DNA of 39,657 bases from an uncultured bacterium (GTDB lineage Bacteria > Cyanobacteriota > Vampirovibrionia > Gastranaerophilales > Gastranaerophilaceae). Where the stretch lies: the NCBI GenBank assembly GCA_947361225.1, contig CANAIK010000010.1:1-39657 (forward strand). The letters run 5' to 3'. A program made the translations under genes and the position numbers. A model generated the notes under the pieces. It searched no databases and was not told the origin of the DNA. It worked only from the letters and a program-made list of their open reading frames with translations. Within the stretch, counting starts at the first letter, position 1. Each line of letters opens with the position of its first letter. Below are positions 15,320 to 23,126 of the stretch, piece after piece.

Positions 15320-15694
15320 ATCAAGTTTGATTTTGGTTGTTGAAATATCGGGAGTTCTTTTTAAATAAATTACATCGCATAAATCCGATAAGGAATCAAA
15401 TTTGCCTCTCCAATCATCGCCCATTACAAACACATCCGCTTCATATTTTTTAATATCGTTTCTTTTTTGTTCCCAATTCGATTCGGGAATAACTAAATCA
15501 ACGTATCTGCAAGCTTCAAGAATCATTTTTCTTTGAATATAAGTATAATATGATTCTTTCTTTTTAATTTTGTTAAATTCATCGGTTGATAATCCTACAA
15601 TTAAATAATCGCCAAGAGCCTTTGCCCGTTTTAAAAAATTAATATGCCCGTAATGTAATACATCGAATGTTCCATAGGTTATTATTCTTTTCAT
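15314..15694 (-). CDS. tagD: Glycerol-3-phosphate cytidylyltransferase (TagD-like)
   Basis: A 126-residue nucleotidyltransferase of the cytidylyltransferase family, which makes CDP-glycerol from CTP and glycerol 3-phosphate. It has the nucleotide-binding HxGH (H14-Y-G-H17) after TYGTFDVL, a Lys-rich KIKKKESYY region, and the C-terminal signature RTPDISTTKIK typical of TagD. Length matches TagD (about 130). It overlaps the upstream glycosyltransferase by 4 bases, so the two are translated together. CDP-glycerol would feed the glycerophosphotransferase-like protein at 17285-18781. A related CDP-ethanolamine or other alcohol-phosphate activity is possible but less likely given the signature. Confidence 0.9.
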   Translation of the reverse strand: MKRIITYGTFDVLHYGHINFLKRAKALGDYLIVGLSTDEFNKIKKKESYYTYIQRKMILEACRYVDLVIPESNWEQKRNDIKKYEADVFVMGDDWRGKFDSLSDLCDVIYLKRTPDISTTKIKLDL

Positions 15695-16842
15695 AGACCA
15701 ATTTCCTTTATTCTATCTACAATTAAATTCGCTTTTTTATTCCAAGAATTCTTTTTTGCTTGATTTTTCAAATATTCCTTAATTTCTTTATTGTTCGATA
15801 ATAAAAACGCATTTTTAATATCTTGAATAAATTCTTCCTCATTCTTGCTAACAAAAACCCCTTTGTAGTTTTTGCATTCAACTAAATCTCTTGTGCAAAC
15901 ACAAGGAATTCCAAGAGCGAAGAATTCAAAAAGTTTATTAGGACTCGTCGCTAGAGCAATTTTTCCCAATTTAAAAGGAATTATTGCAATTGAGAAAAAA
16001 CCGGAATATTTATATAAATCTTTATAATTCTTCACCCCAAGATAAAAATAATTAGGATATTTTTTCAAATTCAAATGATTTTTTTCATCGATAAATTTCC
16101 CGATAAAAACAAAATTGAACTTAGGATAAGTTTTTAAGGCTTGTTCAATTAAAGAAAAATCAATCCAATTGGCTAAATATCCGTAATACCCTACAATTGG
16201 TTGATTAAGAGCGGGAATAATATCAGGGGGCGGACAATCAACTTTTTTTTCAAAATCCTCAATTGTGACGCCGTTTTTTATTAAAAACGGGTTTTTAATT
16301 CCCAAATCAATCAAATCCTTGTAAAGTTTGTCACTTGTTGCAATAATAATATCCAAATCAAGCTTATTTAAGTTTTTATGAACACGAACTGCGTTTTTTG
16401 AATCGTTAATATCGTCTGAAATTTCATCGTAATAATCATAAATAATTCGATAATTCAATTTTTTTAATTTTTTTAGTTCTTTAAGTTTAATGCAGTTAAC
16501 GCTTGATAAATAATAGAAAATTTTGTTGTTTGTTTTAATTATCGGCAAAGTCGGGACTTCAAAAATATTGTCTTTGTAGGGTTTTGGCTCTTGAGTTCTA
16601 TAGGAAATATAAAAAACATAATCAAAGTGATTCTTAAACACATTAAGAAAATGATGCGGTCTTTGTTGGAACATTTGATTGGAAATAGGACTTGCATTCA
16701 TATAAAGGATTTTTTTCCCTTTAATTTTATTCAAAAATTCAATTGTTTTATTTTTTTTATAACAATTAATTCCAAATTGGTAGAATTTTAATTTAAGAAT
16801 CTTATAATCAAAATATCTTCTAATTTTTAAAAAAATCCCCAT
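15691..16842 (-). CDS. Glycosyltransferase, GT4/GT1-like
   Basis: A 383-residue GT-B fold enzyme. The N-terminal half shows the KILYMNASPISNQMFQQRPHHFLN start often seen in capsule/teichuronic glycosyltransferases. The second half has VGYYGYLANWIDFSLIEQAL, FNFVFIGK and the donor-binding ATSPNKLFEFFALGIPCVC. It has no signal peptide and no clear membrane segment, so it probably acts at the inner face of the membrane. There is no ribosome site; TATACT ends 6 bases before the ATG, suggesting a leaderless start. It overlaps tagD by 4 bases, which ties it to a glycerol-phosphate-containing polymer. Donor and acceptor sugars are unknown. Confidence 0.82.
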   Translation of the reverse strand: MGIFLKIRRYFDYKILKLKFYQFGINCYKKNKTIEFLNKIKGKKILYMNASPISNQMFQQRPHHFLNVFKNHFDYVFYISYRTQEPKPYKDNIFEVPTLPIIKTNNKIFYYLSSVNCIKLKELKKLKKLNYRIIYDYYDEISDDINDSKNAVRVHKNLNKLDLDIIIATSDKLYKDLIDLGIKNPFLIKNGVTIEDFEKKVDCPPPDIIPALNQPIVGYYGYLANWIDFSLIEQALKTYPKFNFVFIGKFIDEKNHLNLKKYPNYFYLGVKNYKDLYKYSGFFSIAIIPFKLGKIALATSPNKLFEFFALGIPCVCTRDLVECKNYKGVFVSKNEEEFIQDIKNAFLLSNNKEIKEYLKNQAKKNSWNKKANLIVDRIKEIGL

Positions 16843-16854
16843 AAACTAAGTATA
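16843..16854 (-). promoter_or_regulatory. -10 box next to the glycosyltransferase start
   Basis: On the minus strand TATACT (16854-16849) is followed by six bases and the ATG at 16842, giving a predicted transcript start on the A of the start codon. The same spacing and hexamer occur at recF. Confidence 0.5.
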
Positions 16855-16921
16855 ATTACAAATTCCAATTAACGCAATTTTGTAATTTGTCTTAAGAATA
16901 GGGTTATGATAGTATTTTTTT

Positions 16922-17323
16922 ATGAATTTGGAAAAATTTTTACAAGAAAACAACCCCCAGCAACAAATTGACAAATTATCAAAAAAATTGAACAATAAAA
17001 AAGTTGTAGTTTATGGGGCAGGACAGTATTTTGACCTGGTTTATAAAAATTATGATTTATCGAAGTTAAATATTGTTGCGCTTTGTGATAAAAAATTTGA
17101 ATTTGATTCGAATAATCCTTACAAATACCCTGCAATTACTCCAATGGAGCTTAAAGACTTTGATTTAGATTGTTTGGTCGTTGTTTTAATTAACGATTAT
17201 AACGTCACAATGACTATCGATAAGGAAATTCTAAAGAATTCCAAAAATGAGAATATTCGAATCCTTCCTTTAATAACCCCAACCTTAAAGTTTATCTTGA
17301 AGCTTTTCTTTAATCAAATTTAG
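16922..17323 (+). CDS. Stand-alone Rossmann-like sugar/polymer-associated domain protein
   Basis: A 133-residue protein with a Rossmann-type start, KKVVVYGAGQYFDLVYKNYD, followed by IVALCDKKF and LVVVLIND strands. It closely resembles the N-terminal domain of the convergent 498-residue protein (KKILLYGAGLFLDKILENYD, VVGISDLKF, VIVTLIN). Such nucleotide-sugar-dehydratase-like domains often precede transferases in surface polysaccharide clusters; catalytic residues are not seen. No ribosome site is present and TAGTAT lies 6 bases before the ATG. Its last 39 bases overlap the 3' end of the paralogue on the other strand. It may be a duplicate of that domain now used alone. Confidence 0.7.
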   Translation: MNLEKFLQENNPQQQIDKLSKKLNNKKVVVYGAGQYFDLVYKNYDLSKLNIVALCDKKFEFDSNNPYKYPAITPMELKDFDLDCLVVVLINDYNVTMTIDKEILKNSKNENIRILPLITPTLKFILKLFFNQI

Positions 17324-18781
17324 AATATTATCAGTCGATAAACCGATATTCAAATTTTTAATGAGCTTTAATCGTTTTGGTTCTAAGTTATCTTCTTTTT
17401 GAATTATAATTCTATTAAACCAATCCTCTAAATCTTTTTTGTTTTTGGCGCAATAATAATTCTTGATAATTTTTTGATTGAGTTTGGAATGATTTTTGAG
17501 ATTATTCTTAATTAAATAAATACAAGGGTTTTTACTAAATAAATATTCAACCACAAAAGACCCGCAATCGGTAATTAAAAGGTCTGAGGATAAAAAAAGA
17601 TTAAAATAATTTCCCCCTGTTTCAATTGAACCGATTTTTTTCCATTGGGATAAAAAATTGTCCAAATTCTCTTTTGTGTAATTGGTGTCGGATAAAAGTT
17701 TGTCATAAAACCCGGGGTGCGGTTTTAGAATCCAATTAAAATTACTAAATTTTTTTGCTAACTCTAAAATTACTTCTCCGCTCCACAAAAACGTTGCCCA
17801 ATTCAAACTTTTTTCACTAAAAGAATGATGAGGCGCAAAAATTATAGTCTTAGTTTTTGTTTGCTTTTTTTCTTTGTTAATAATTGAATCGAGTTTTGGA
17901 TGGGAAACAACATAAAGATTATTAAGAGTTTTATCGAATTTTAAATATTGTTTTTTTGCAGATTCATCCACCAAAAAGTGACAATAAAGAAGGGAGAAAA
18001 AGTCTTTTGTTTTATCGAACACAAAAGAACTTTCACTAATTGCATAGGGACAATAAAAACTTAGGGAATTCTCACTTGTATGAAGAATATTTTGACAATA
18101 ATCAATCCCCCAGGGCTGTTCATAAAAAATTAAATCCAAATTAAAGTCGTTGATATCCAAAAATTTATTATTTTTATTATCAAACACTTGAATTGGTTCA
18201 ATATTTTGATTTTTGAAAAAATTATAAAGATTAAAAAATTCTTCTTCATTATATTTTTTATCAGACCTTTTTGTTATTAAAACTTGGGGCTCGAAAAGTT
18301 CTTCTTGTAAAAATTTTCGATAAAGTGAATCATATTGCCACTTTGCAGCTTCACTAACTAAAAAACCGACCCTTATTTTCTTTTTGTCTTTTATTTTTTC
18401 AATAACTTTTGCATAATTTTTAAAAACCTCTTTTTTTTGTTCCTTTAAAGAAGGAAGGATTGAAACGATTTTTGCATTTGTTAATTTTTTTAGCTGCAGT
18501 TCAACTTGGGAAAAATTAATTAAAGTTACAATAACCAAATCAATTTTTAGTTGAGGAATTTTTTTAGGGTCTATTATTTTGTAGTTTTTGTAGAGTCCTT
18601 TTTTTCCGCTAAACTTTAAATCGCTTATCCCAACAACACTAAATCCGCTAAAATCGTAGTTTTCAAGGATTTTATCCAAAAACAATCCCGCTCCGTATAA
18701 CAAAATTTTTTTATCTTTGCATTTTTTCTTTAATTTATCGAAATTTTTTCGAAAAAATTCTTTTTTTGTATCAAAATCCAT
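17285..18781 (-). CDS. CDP-glycerol glycerophosphotransferase-like protein with N-terminal YGAG domain
   Basis: A 498-residue two-domain protein. Residues about 1-125 are the Rossmann-like domain described for the neighbour (GAGLFLDKILENYD). From about 135 it matches the CDP-glycerol:poly(glycerophosphate) glycerophosphotransferase fold (TagB/TagF). It shows VGFLVSEAAKWQYDSLYRKF, the key WILKPHPGFYD with its His, and SSDLLITDCGSFVVEYLF, where the acid and Ser pattern binds the donor. It would move glycerol phosphate from CDP-glycerol to a polymer or lipid; tagD nearby could supply the donor. AGAGGA precedes the ATG. It is short of full TagF size and is likely a primase- or single-transfer type. 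Specificity is inferred. Confidence 0.75.
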   Translation of the reverse strand: MDFDTKKEFFRKNFDKLKKKCKDKKILLYGAGLFLDKILENYDFSGFSVVGISDLKFSGKKGLYKNYKIIDPKKIPQLKIDLVIVTLINFSQVELQLKKLTNAKIVSILPSLKEQKKEVFKNYAKVIEKIKDKKKIRVGFLVSEAAKWQYDSLYRKFLQEELFEPQVLITKRSDKKYNEEEFFNLYNFFKNQNIEPIQVFDNKNNKFLDINDFNLDLIFYEQPWGIDYCQNILHTSENSLSFYCPYAISESSFVFDKTKDFFSLLYCHFLVDESAKKQYLKFDKTLNNLYVVSHPKLDSIINKEKKQTKTKTIIFAPHHSFSEKSLNWATFLWSGEVILELAKKFSNFNWILKPHPGFYDKLLSDTNYTKENLDNFLSQWKKIGSIETGGNYFNLFLSSDLLITDCGSFVVEYLFSKNPCIYLIKNNLKNHSKLNQKIIKNYYCAKNKKDLEDWFNRIIIQKEDNLEPKRLKLIKNLNIGLSTDNILNLIKEKLQDKL

Positions 18782-18795
18782 TTTTCCTCTTAATT

Positions 18796-18830
18796 ATAAA
18801 GTTGACCCCATTTTTTGAGATCAACTTTAT
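18796..18830. repeat. Inverted repeat between the gltD-like gene and the transferase
   Basis: ATAAAGTTGA and TCAACTTTAT form a perfect 10-bp stem around a 15-base spacer. It lies just upstream of the minus-strand transferase start and just after the gltD-like gene. No strong T-run follows, so it may be an operator or a weak terminator. Confidence 0.5.
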
Positions 18831-18850
18831 TCTATAATTGATTTTTTAAT

Positions 18851-20215
18851 TTATGCTAACGCTTCAATAATTGCTTTTGCCGCTCTTTTTCCTGCGCCCA
18901 TAGCATTAATCGCAGTAGAAGGACCCAAAGGAGCAACGTCGCCTCCAGCATAAACAGATTCAACCGAGGTTTCGCCTTTTTCATTAATTATAATGTAGCC
19001 TTTGTTGTCCGTATTAAGGTCGATTTTATCATTCTCGCAAGAACGTTGAATTATTGGATTAGGACCTGTTCCAAGTGAAACAATAACGCTATCTAATTCA
19101 AAATCGACAAATTTTCCTGTTCCAACAGGTCTTTGACGACCTGAACTATCGGGTTCGCCAAGTTCCATAATTTCAAATTTCATTGATTTTACCCAGCCGT
19201 TATCCCCTTCGATTTCAATTGGAGCGTGGAGGAATTTAAACTCAATTCCTTCTTCTTTAGCGTGGCGAATTTCTTCTAATCGAGCGGGAAGTTCTTTTTC
19301 TGTTCTTCTGTAGAAAATATAAACTTTTTCATACCCAACTCGAACAGCGGTTCTCGCTGCGTCCATTGCAACGTTTCCACCGCCTATAATTGCAGCGGAT
19401 TTTCCGATTTTTAGAGGAGTCGGAGTGTCTTTGTCCTGTGCGTGCATTAAATTAACCCTTGTTAAGAATTCGTTTGCACTGTAAACACCGTTTAAATTTT
19501 CTCCTTTAATATTCATCATTTTAGGCAATCCTGCGCCCGAGCATATGAAAATTGCGCTGTAGCCTTCTTCTTGGAGTTGTTTTATTGTTATTGATTTTCC
19601 TACAATTACATTTTTATAGAATTTTACACCGATATTCTTTAAACTTTCAATTTCTCTATCCAAAACGGTTCTGGGCAATCTAAAGGGAGGAATTCCGTAT
19701 CTTAATACACCGCCCAGTTCGTGGAGTGCCTCAAAAATTGAAACTTCAAAACCTGCTGCTCTTAAATCCGCTGCAGCGCTCATTCCGGCACATCCTGAAC
19801 CGACAATTGCAACTTTTTTTCCATTAGGAGTAATGGAGACCGGTTTTGGCTGGGTGTTATCTCCAACGTATCTTTCAAGCGCCCCAATAGCAACGCTTTC
19901 GCCTTTAATCCCTAAAATACAGTTTCCTTCACATTGTTTTTCTTGAGGACAAACTCTTCCGCAAACCGAAGGCAGCATTGAGGATTGTCTTATAATTTCC
20001 CCTGCTTTATCAAGGTTATTTTCTTTAATTTCTTTAATAAAAGAAGGAATATCGATATTAACAGGACATCCCTGTTTGCATCTTGCGTTTTTGCAGCTCA
20101 AGCATCTTGATGCTTCAAGTGCTACTTGTTCTTGAGTTAAATTTTCCTCTACAGGGTCGAAGTTTTGTCTTCTTTTTAAACAATCCTGTTCTTTTTGTCT
20201 TTGTCTTTGTGCCAT
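18851..20215 (-). CDS. GltD/NfnB-like NADPH-dependent oxidoreductase
   Basis: A 454-residue flavoprotein of the glutamate synthase small-subunit family. An N-terminal ferredoxin-like part binds two Fe-S clusters: C38, C41, C46, C50 and C85, C89, C95, C99. Then come the FAD motif (VAIVGSGCAGMSAAADL, about 149-165), an NAD(P) motif (SAAIIGGGNVAMDAART) and a closing GGDVAPLGPSTAINAMGAG. In partners it passes NADPH electrons to GltB or, in NfnAB, joins electron bifurcation. Neither a GltB large subunit nor NfnA lies nearby, so the partner is unknown. AGGAG precedes the ATG. It is divergent from the HAD phosphatase gene. Confidence 0.88.
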   Translation of the reverse strand: MAQRQRQKEQDCLKRRQNFDPVEENLTQEQVALEASRCLSCKNARCKQGCPVNIDIPSFIKEIKENNLDKAGEIIRQSSMLPSVCGRVCPQEKQCEGNCILGIKGESVAIGALERYVGDNTQPKPVSITPNGKKVAIVGSGCAGMSAAADLRAAGFEVSIFEALHELGGVLRYGIPPFRLPRTVLDREIESLKNIGVKFYKNVIVGKSITIKQLQEEGYSAIFICSGAGLPKMMNIKGENLNGVYSANEFLTRVNLMHAQDKDTPTPLKIGKSAAIIGGGNVAMDAARTAVRVGYEKVYIFYRRTEKELPARLEEIRHAKEEGIEFKFLHAPIEIEGDNGWVKSMKFEIMELGEPDSSGRQRPVGTGKFVDFELDSVIVSLGTGPNPIIQRSCENDKIDLNTDNKGYIIINEKGETSVESVYAGGDVAPLGPSTAINAMGAGKRAAKAIIEALA

Positions 20216-20272
20216 ATATATAACAACTCCTATAAAAATTTATTTTCTTTATATTTTTATTGTATAATAAAA

Positions 20273-20278
20273 AAAATA
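20273..20278 (+). promoter_or_regulatory. -10 box upstream of the HAD-ispF pair
   Basis: A consensus TATAAT lies 15 bases before the GTG start. AAAGGGG follows before the start, so this message has a short leader with a ribosome site. A convincing -35 is not visible. Confidence 0.4.
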
Positions 20279-20293
20279 AAAGGGGTTAATGTT

Positions 20294-21097
20294 GTGACAA
20301 AAATTAAACTTTGGATAAGTGATATAGATGGAACCTTAATAAACTACGATTCAACAATGACTCAAAGGATGAAGAATCTTATTGAGAAACTAAACAAAAT
20401 TAATTTTAAACTTGTTTTATCAACAGGAAGAATGTATCAAGGAGCGCAATTTGCAGCTGATAATTTTAATCTTTCAACTCCTGTGGTTTGCTATCAAGGG
20501 GCGGTTGTAAGAACAAAGGATGAAATTCTTTGGAGAGTTGCACTTAAGGATAAACTTGCATATGAAATTATTGATTATCTTAAACAAAAAAAAATCCACA
20601 CACACGTTTATAACAACGACATATTGTGGGTTGAGGATGACAACAAGGAAATAATGACTCAATATTGTCATAATCGAGGAACAACCTATAGTGTTATTGA
20701 TGATTTTTATAAACTTGACTTAAGTTCAGGCTGCGAAAAACTTTTAGCGGTTATTTACGATGAAAAATTAATGCAGGAAGTAAAAGAGGAGCTAACCTAT
20801 AAATATAAAGGGATTTTAAATATCGTCCAAAGCGCTAGAATGTATCTTGAAATTAATGATAAAAACGCATCTAAAGGACAAGCTCTTAATTTTTTGAAAA
20901 AATACTGGAATCTATCGGATGAAGAAATAATCGCCTCAGGGGATCAGGATAATGATATTGAACTATTAAAAAACGCCCATTATAAAGTTTGCGTAGGTAA
21001 TAACAGTCAAAAATTGGCGCAAATTGCAAATTACAGAGTAACTAGCGTTAATAGCGACGAACTTGTAGATTTGGTTGAGGAACTTGTCTTATGTTAA
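20294..21097 (+). CDS. HAD-superfamily phosphatase, Cof/YidA type
   Basis: A 267-residue cytoplasmic phosphatase. Motif I is DIDGTL near the start (nucleophile Asp), motif II is the LVLSTGR strand, and motifs III/IV lie in KGQALNF and ASGDQDNDIELL near the end. A large C2-type cap lies between, as in Cof/YidA enzymes that hydrolyse sugar phosphates, flavin or pyridoxal phosphates. The GTG at 20294 is chosen: AAAGGGG precedes it and it places the catalytic strand at the usual distance, while a longer frame would run into the divergent gene. The last 7 bases overlap ispF, implying coupled translation. Substrate unknown. Confidence 0.85.
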   Translation: MTKIKLWISDIDGTLINYDSTMTQRMKNLIEKLNKINFKLVLSTGRMYQGAQFAADNFNLSTPVVCYQGAVVRTKDEILWRVALKDKLAYEIIDYLKQKKIHTHVYNNDILWVEDDNKEIMTQYCHNRGTTYSVIDDFYKLDLSSGCEKLLAVIYDEKLMQEVKEELTYKYKGILNIVQSARMYLEINDKNASKGQALNFLKKYWNLSDEEIIASGDQDNDIELLKNAHYKVCVGNNSQKLAQIANYRVTSVNSDELVDLVEELVLC

Positions 21098-21567
21098 GAA
21101 TCGGATTGGGATATGATATCCACAAGCTTGAAAAAAACAGAGATTTAATCTTGGGCGGAGTTAAAATTCCTTTTGAATTAGGACTTTTAGGTCATTCCGA
21201 CGCCGATGTTCTAATTCACGCAATAATTGATTCGATTCTGGGGTCTGTTGCGCTGGGGGATATTGGATCTTATTTTCCTGATACGGACAATAATTACAAA
21301 AATATCGACAGTTCAATTCTTCTTAAAAAAACGGTTACAATGCTAAAAAATAAAGGTTATAGAATTATTAATATTGATTCTAATATTATTTGTCAAAAAC
21401 CAAAATTGGCTCCTTATATTGATAAAATTAGAGAAAATCTGGCTTGTTTTATTGAAATTCCTAAAGAAAATATTAGTGTTAAAGCTAAAACCAATGAAAA
21501 ACAGGATTCTATCGGTTTAGGGGCTGCAATTGCAGCGCAGGCTGTTGTTTTAGTTGAATCTATCTAA
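21091..21567 (+). CDS. ispF: 2-C-methyl-D-erythritol 2,4-cyclodiphosphate synthase
   Basis: A 158-residue IspF, the MEP-pathway enzyme that cyclises CDP-methylerythritol phosphate and releases CMP. The zinc ligands are D9, H11 and H43 in GLGYDIHKL and ADVLIHAIID. HSDADV, ALGDIGSYFPDTD and the C-terminal KAKTNEKQDSIGLG region are all present. Length is normal. It begins inside the HAD gene and ends 8 bases into the convergent unknown gene. IspF supports isoprenoid synthesis by the bacterial/plastid route, in line with a cyanobacterial relative. Very sure. Confidence 0.97.
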   Translation: MLRIGLGYDIHKLEKNRDLILGGVKIPFELGLLGHSDADVLIHAIIDSILGSVALGDIGSYFPDTDNNYKNIDSSILLKKTVTMLKNKGYRIINIDSNIICQKPKLAPYIDKIRENLACFIEIPKENISVKAKTNEKQDSIGLGAAIAAQAVVLVESI

Positions 21568-21943
21568 TTCCAAACATTAATTTGTTGTATGAACCCAAAG
21601 AGGATAAACTATCCATTCCGTCGTTTTTTTGTTTGGGTTTAGAGATATTAGCGCTTGGATAAAAATATCCGCAGGCTCCATTAAGTTCTTCTGTTGTTGT
21701 TTTTTCTTCTTTTTTGTCGTTTTCCAGTTGTTTAATTGCTAATCTTAGACAAGTTCTTGCTTCGGATGTTGAAATTCCGTAAACTTGAGCGATTCGAGAA
21801 ATAAAAGTAGCGGGATTGTAAATTCTTGGAAGTCCTTGTTCTACAAGATCTACAACAACTTCCTCGCAAGTTTCGAATCTGTTTTGTTCTTGGTTTTTAT
21901 TGTTTTCTGTTTCTAAATTTGAAATATTATAAACTTGATTCAT
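21560..21943 (-). CDS. Hypothetical 127-residue protein
   Basis: Not recognised. The N-terminus is Asn/Gln/Glu-rich. The middle (about 25-75) is a likely helical core, EEVVVDLVEQGLPRIYNPATFISRIAQVYGISTSEARTCLRLAIKQLE, shown here only as segments: EEVVVDLVEQGL, FISRIAQVYGIS and EARTCLRLAIKQLE. That has the look of a small helix-turn-helix or docking domain. The tail is low-complexity (Ser, Lys, Gly). There is no signal peptide. A purine-rich AAGGTCG stretch lies upstream of the ATG. It converges on ispF with an 8-base overlap. Codon use resembles the neighbours. Confidence 0.6.
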   Translation of the reverse strand: MNQVYNISNLETENNKNQEQNRFETCEEVVVDLVEQGLPRIYNPATFISRIAQVYGISTSEARTCLRLAIKQLENDKKEEKTTTEELNGACGYFYPSANISKPKQKNDGMDSLSSLGSYNKLMFGIR

Positions 21944-22038
21944 TTTTTCGACCTTTATTTCTCTTATACTTGAATAAAAACAAATTTATAATGATTATTT
22001 CAAAAGTATATATTTTTTTAACAATTCTTAATAAAAAA

Positions 22039-22112
22039 TACGCCCGATGGGACTCAAACCCACGATCTTTGGCTTCGGAGACCAACGCTTTATTCAACTA
22101 AGCTACGGACGT
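22039..22112 (-). tRNA. tRNA-Arg (anticodon CCG)
   Basis: On the minus strand a 74-base cloverleaf has acceptor arms ACGTCCG and CGGGCGT (one G-T pair), a D arm AGCTTAGTTGAATAAAGC, and anticodon loop CTCCGAA giving CCG. The T arm contains GGTTTGAGTCC and the discriminator is A. CCA is not encoded. Confidence 0.94.
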
Positions 22113-22205
22113 ATATATTGTTTATTCTAACAAAGAAATTTTAATTAATCAAAAATTAGCAACTAAGATATTGGATTTTTTGCAATTTATCATTAAATTG
22201 TGGAT

Positions 22206-23126
22206 ATGATTAAAAGTTATTATGATATTCTTGGGGTCGAGGAATCCGCCAATAAGACTCAAATTAAGAATCAATATAAAAAATTGGTTAAAATTTATCA
22301 TCCTGACATAAATTCTTCCCTTGAAGCGGAATTTATATTTAAAGAAATAAATAAAGCAGCGCAAATTCTTCTTAACGACAAAAAAAGAAAAGATTATGAT
22401 TTGTTGAGGAAAAACAACAAAAAAATTTATCGACCCTCTTGTAATAAGTATTCTTTTGATGATTTATTTAAAAAAACAAAAAAAGAAGAAAACAAGCCAA
22501 TAAAAGGAGACGATATTTTTGTTTCGGTTGAAATTGACTATAAAGAGGCGCTTTTAGGGACTTATCGGGTCGTAAATATCGCTAATAGTACGATTTGTCC
22601 CAAGTGTCAGGGTAAAAAATTTGCAAATAATTCGATTTGTTCTTATTGCAATGGGGTTGGAGAAAAAATCGACAATAAAAAAATTACCGTTAAAATCCCT
22701 GCTAACTTAAAGAATAAAGCAAAACTAAGAATTAAAAACGAAGGTCAAAAAGGTGCATTCGGGGGCAAAAACGGGGATTTATACGTAGTTGTTAATATTC
22801 AACCTAAAGACGAGTTTACAATTAAAGACGGGATTGTTTATGTCGAAGTTAAAATTTCCCCTTATACTGCGGTTTTAGGGGGCAATGTTTCTGTTTTGAC
22901 TCTTTGGGGTGAAGCAACAATAAAAATCCCCCCTTTGACAAAAACGAACCAAAGTTTTAAACTTGTTAATGTTGGAATATTAAATGAAAAAACCAACAAA
23001 AAAGGCGATCAAATCGTAACGCTAATCGTTGAAACTCCTTCTAAGGTTACAGATGAGGAATTTCGATTGTATGAAAAATTAAAAGAGATTAATCAAAAAA
23101 AGAAGAATGCAAAAATCATTAATTAA
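22206..23126 (+). CDS. DnaJ-family co-chaperone with a reduced zinc region
   Basis: A 306-residue J-protein paralogue. The J domain (about 1-65) has the HPD motif at 32-34 (KIYHPDI). The Gly/Phe linker of true DnaJ is replaced by a Lys-rich stretch. Only two Cys motifs remain, CPKCQGK and CSYCNGVG, enough for one zinc site instead of two. The C-terminal substrate domains follow (AKLRIKNEGQKGAFGGKNGDLYV, YTAVLGGNVSVLTLWGEATIKIPP). It would stimulate an Hsp70. The ATG fits the family start (MIKSYYDILGV); a GTG six bases earlier coincides with a predicted leaderless start. It overlaps queE by 20 bases. The full DnaJ gene is at 36169 and is interrupted. Confidence 0.85.
   Translation: MIKSYYDILGVEESANKTQIKNQYKKLVKIYHPDINSSLEAEFIFKEINKAAQILLNDKKRKDYDLLRKNNKKIYRPSCNKYSFDDLFKKTKKEENKPIKGDDIFVSVEIDYKEALLGTYRVVNIANSTICPKCQGKKFANNSICSYCNGVGEKIDNKKITVKIPANLKNKAKLRIKNEGQKGAFGGKNGDLYVVVNIQPKDEFTIKDGIVYVEVKISPYTAVLGGNVSVLTLWGEATIKIPPLTKTNQSFKLVNVGILNEKTNKKGDQIVTLIVETPSKVTDEEFRLYEKLKEINQKKKNAKIIN

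Noticed and set aside
16858-16890. ACAAATT/AATTTGT inverted repeat between the divergent polymer genes
   Set aside because: Seven-base AT-only arms are expected by chance in this composition.
21826-22101. Plus-strand frame of 91 codons
   Set aside because: It reads through the antisense of a small gene and into the tRNA-Arg gene; the peptide ends in the motif commonly seen when tRNA genes are translated.
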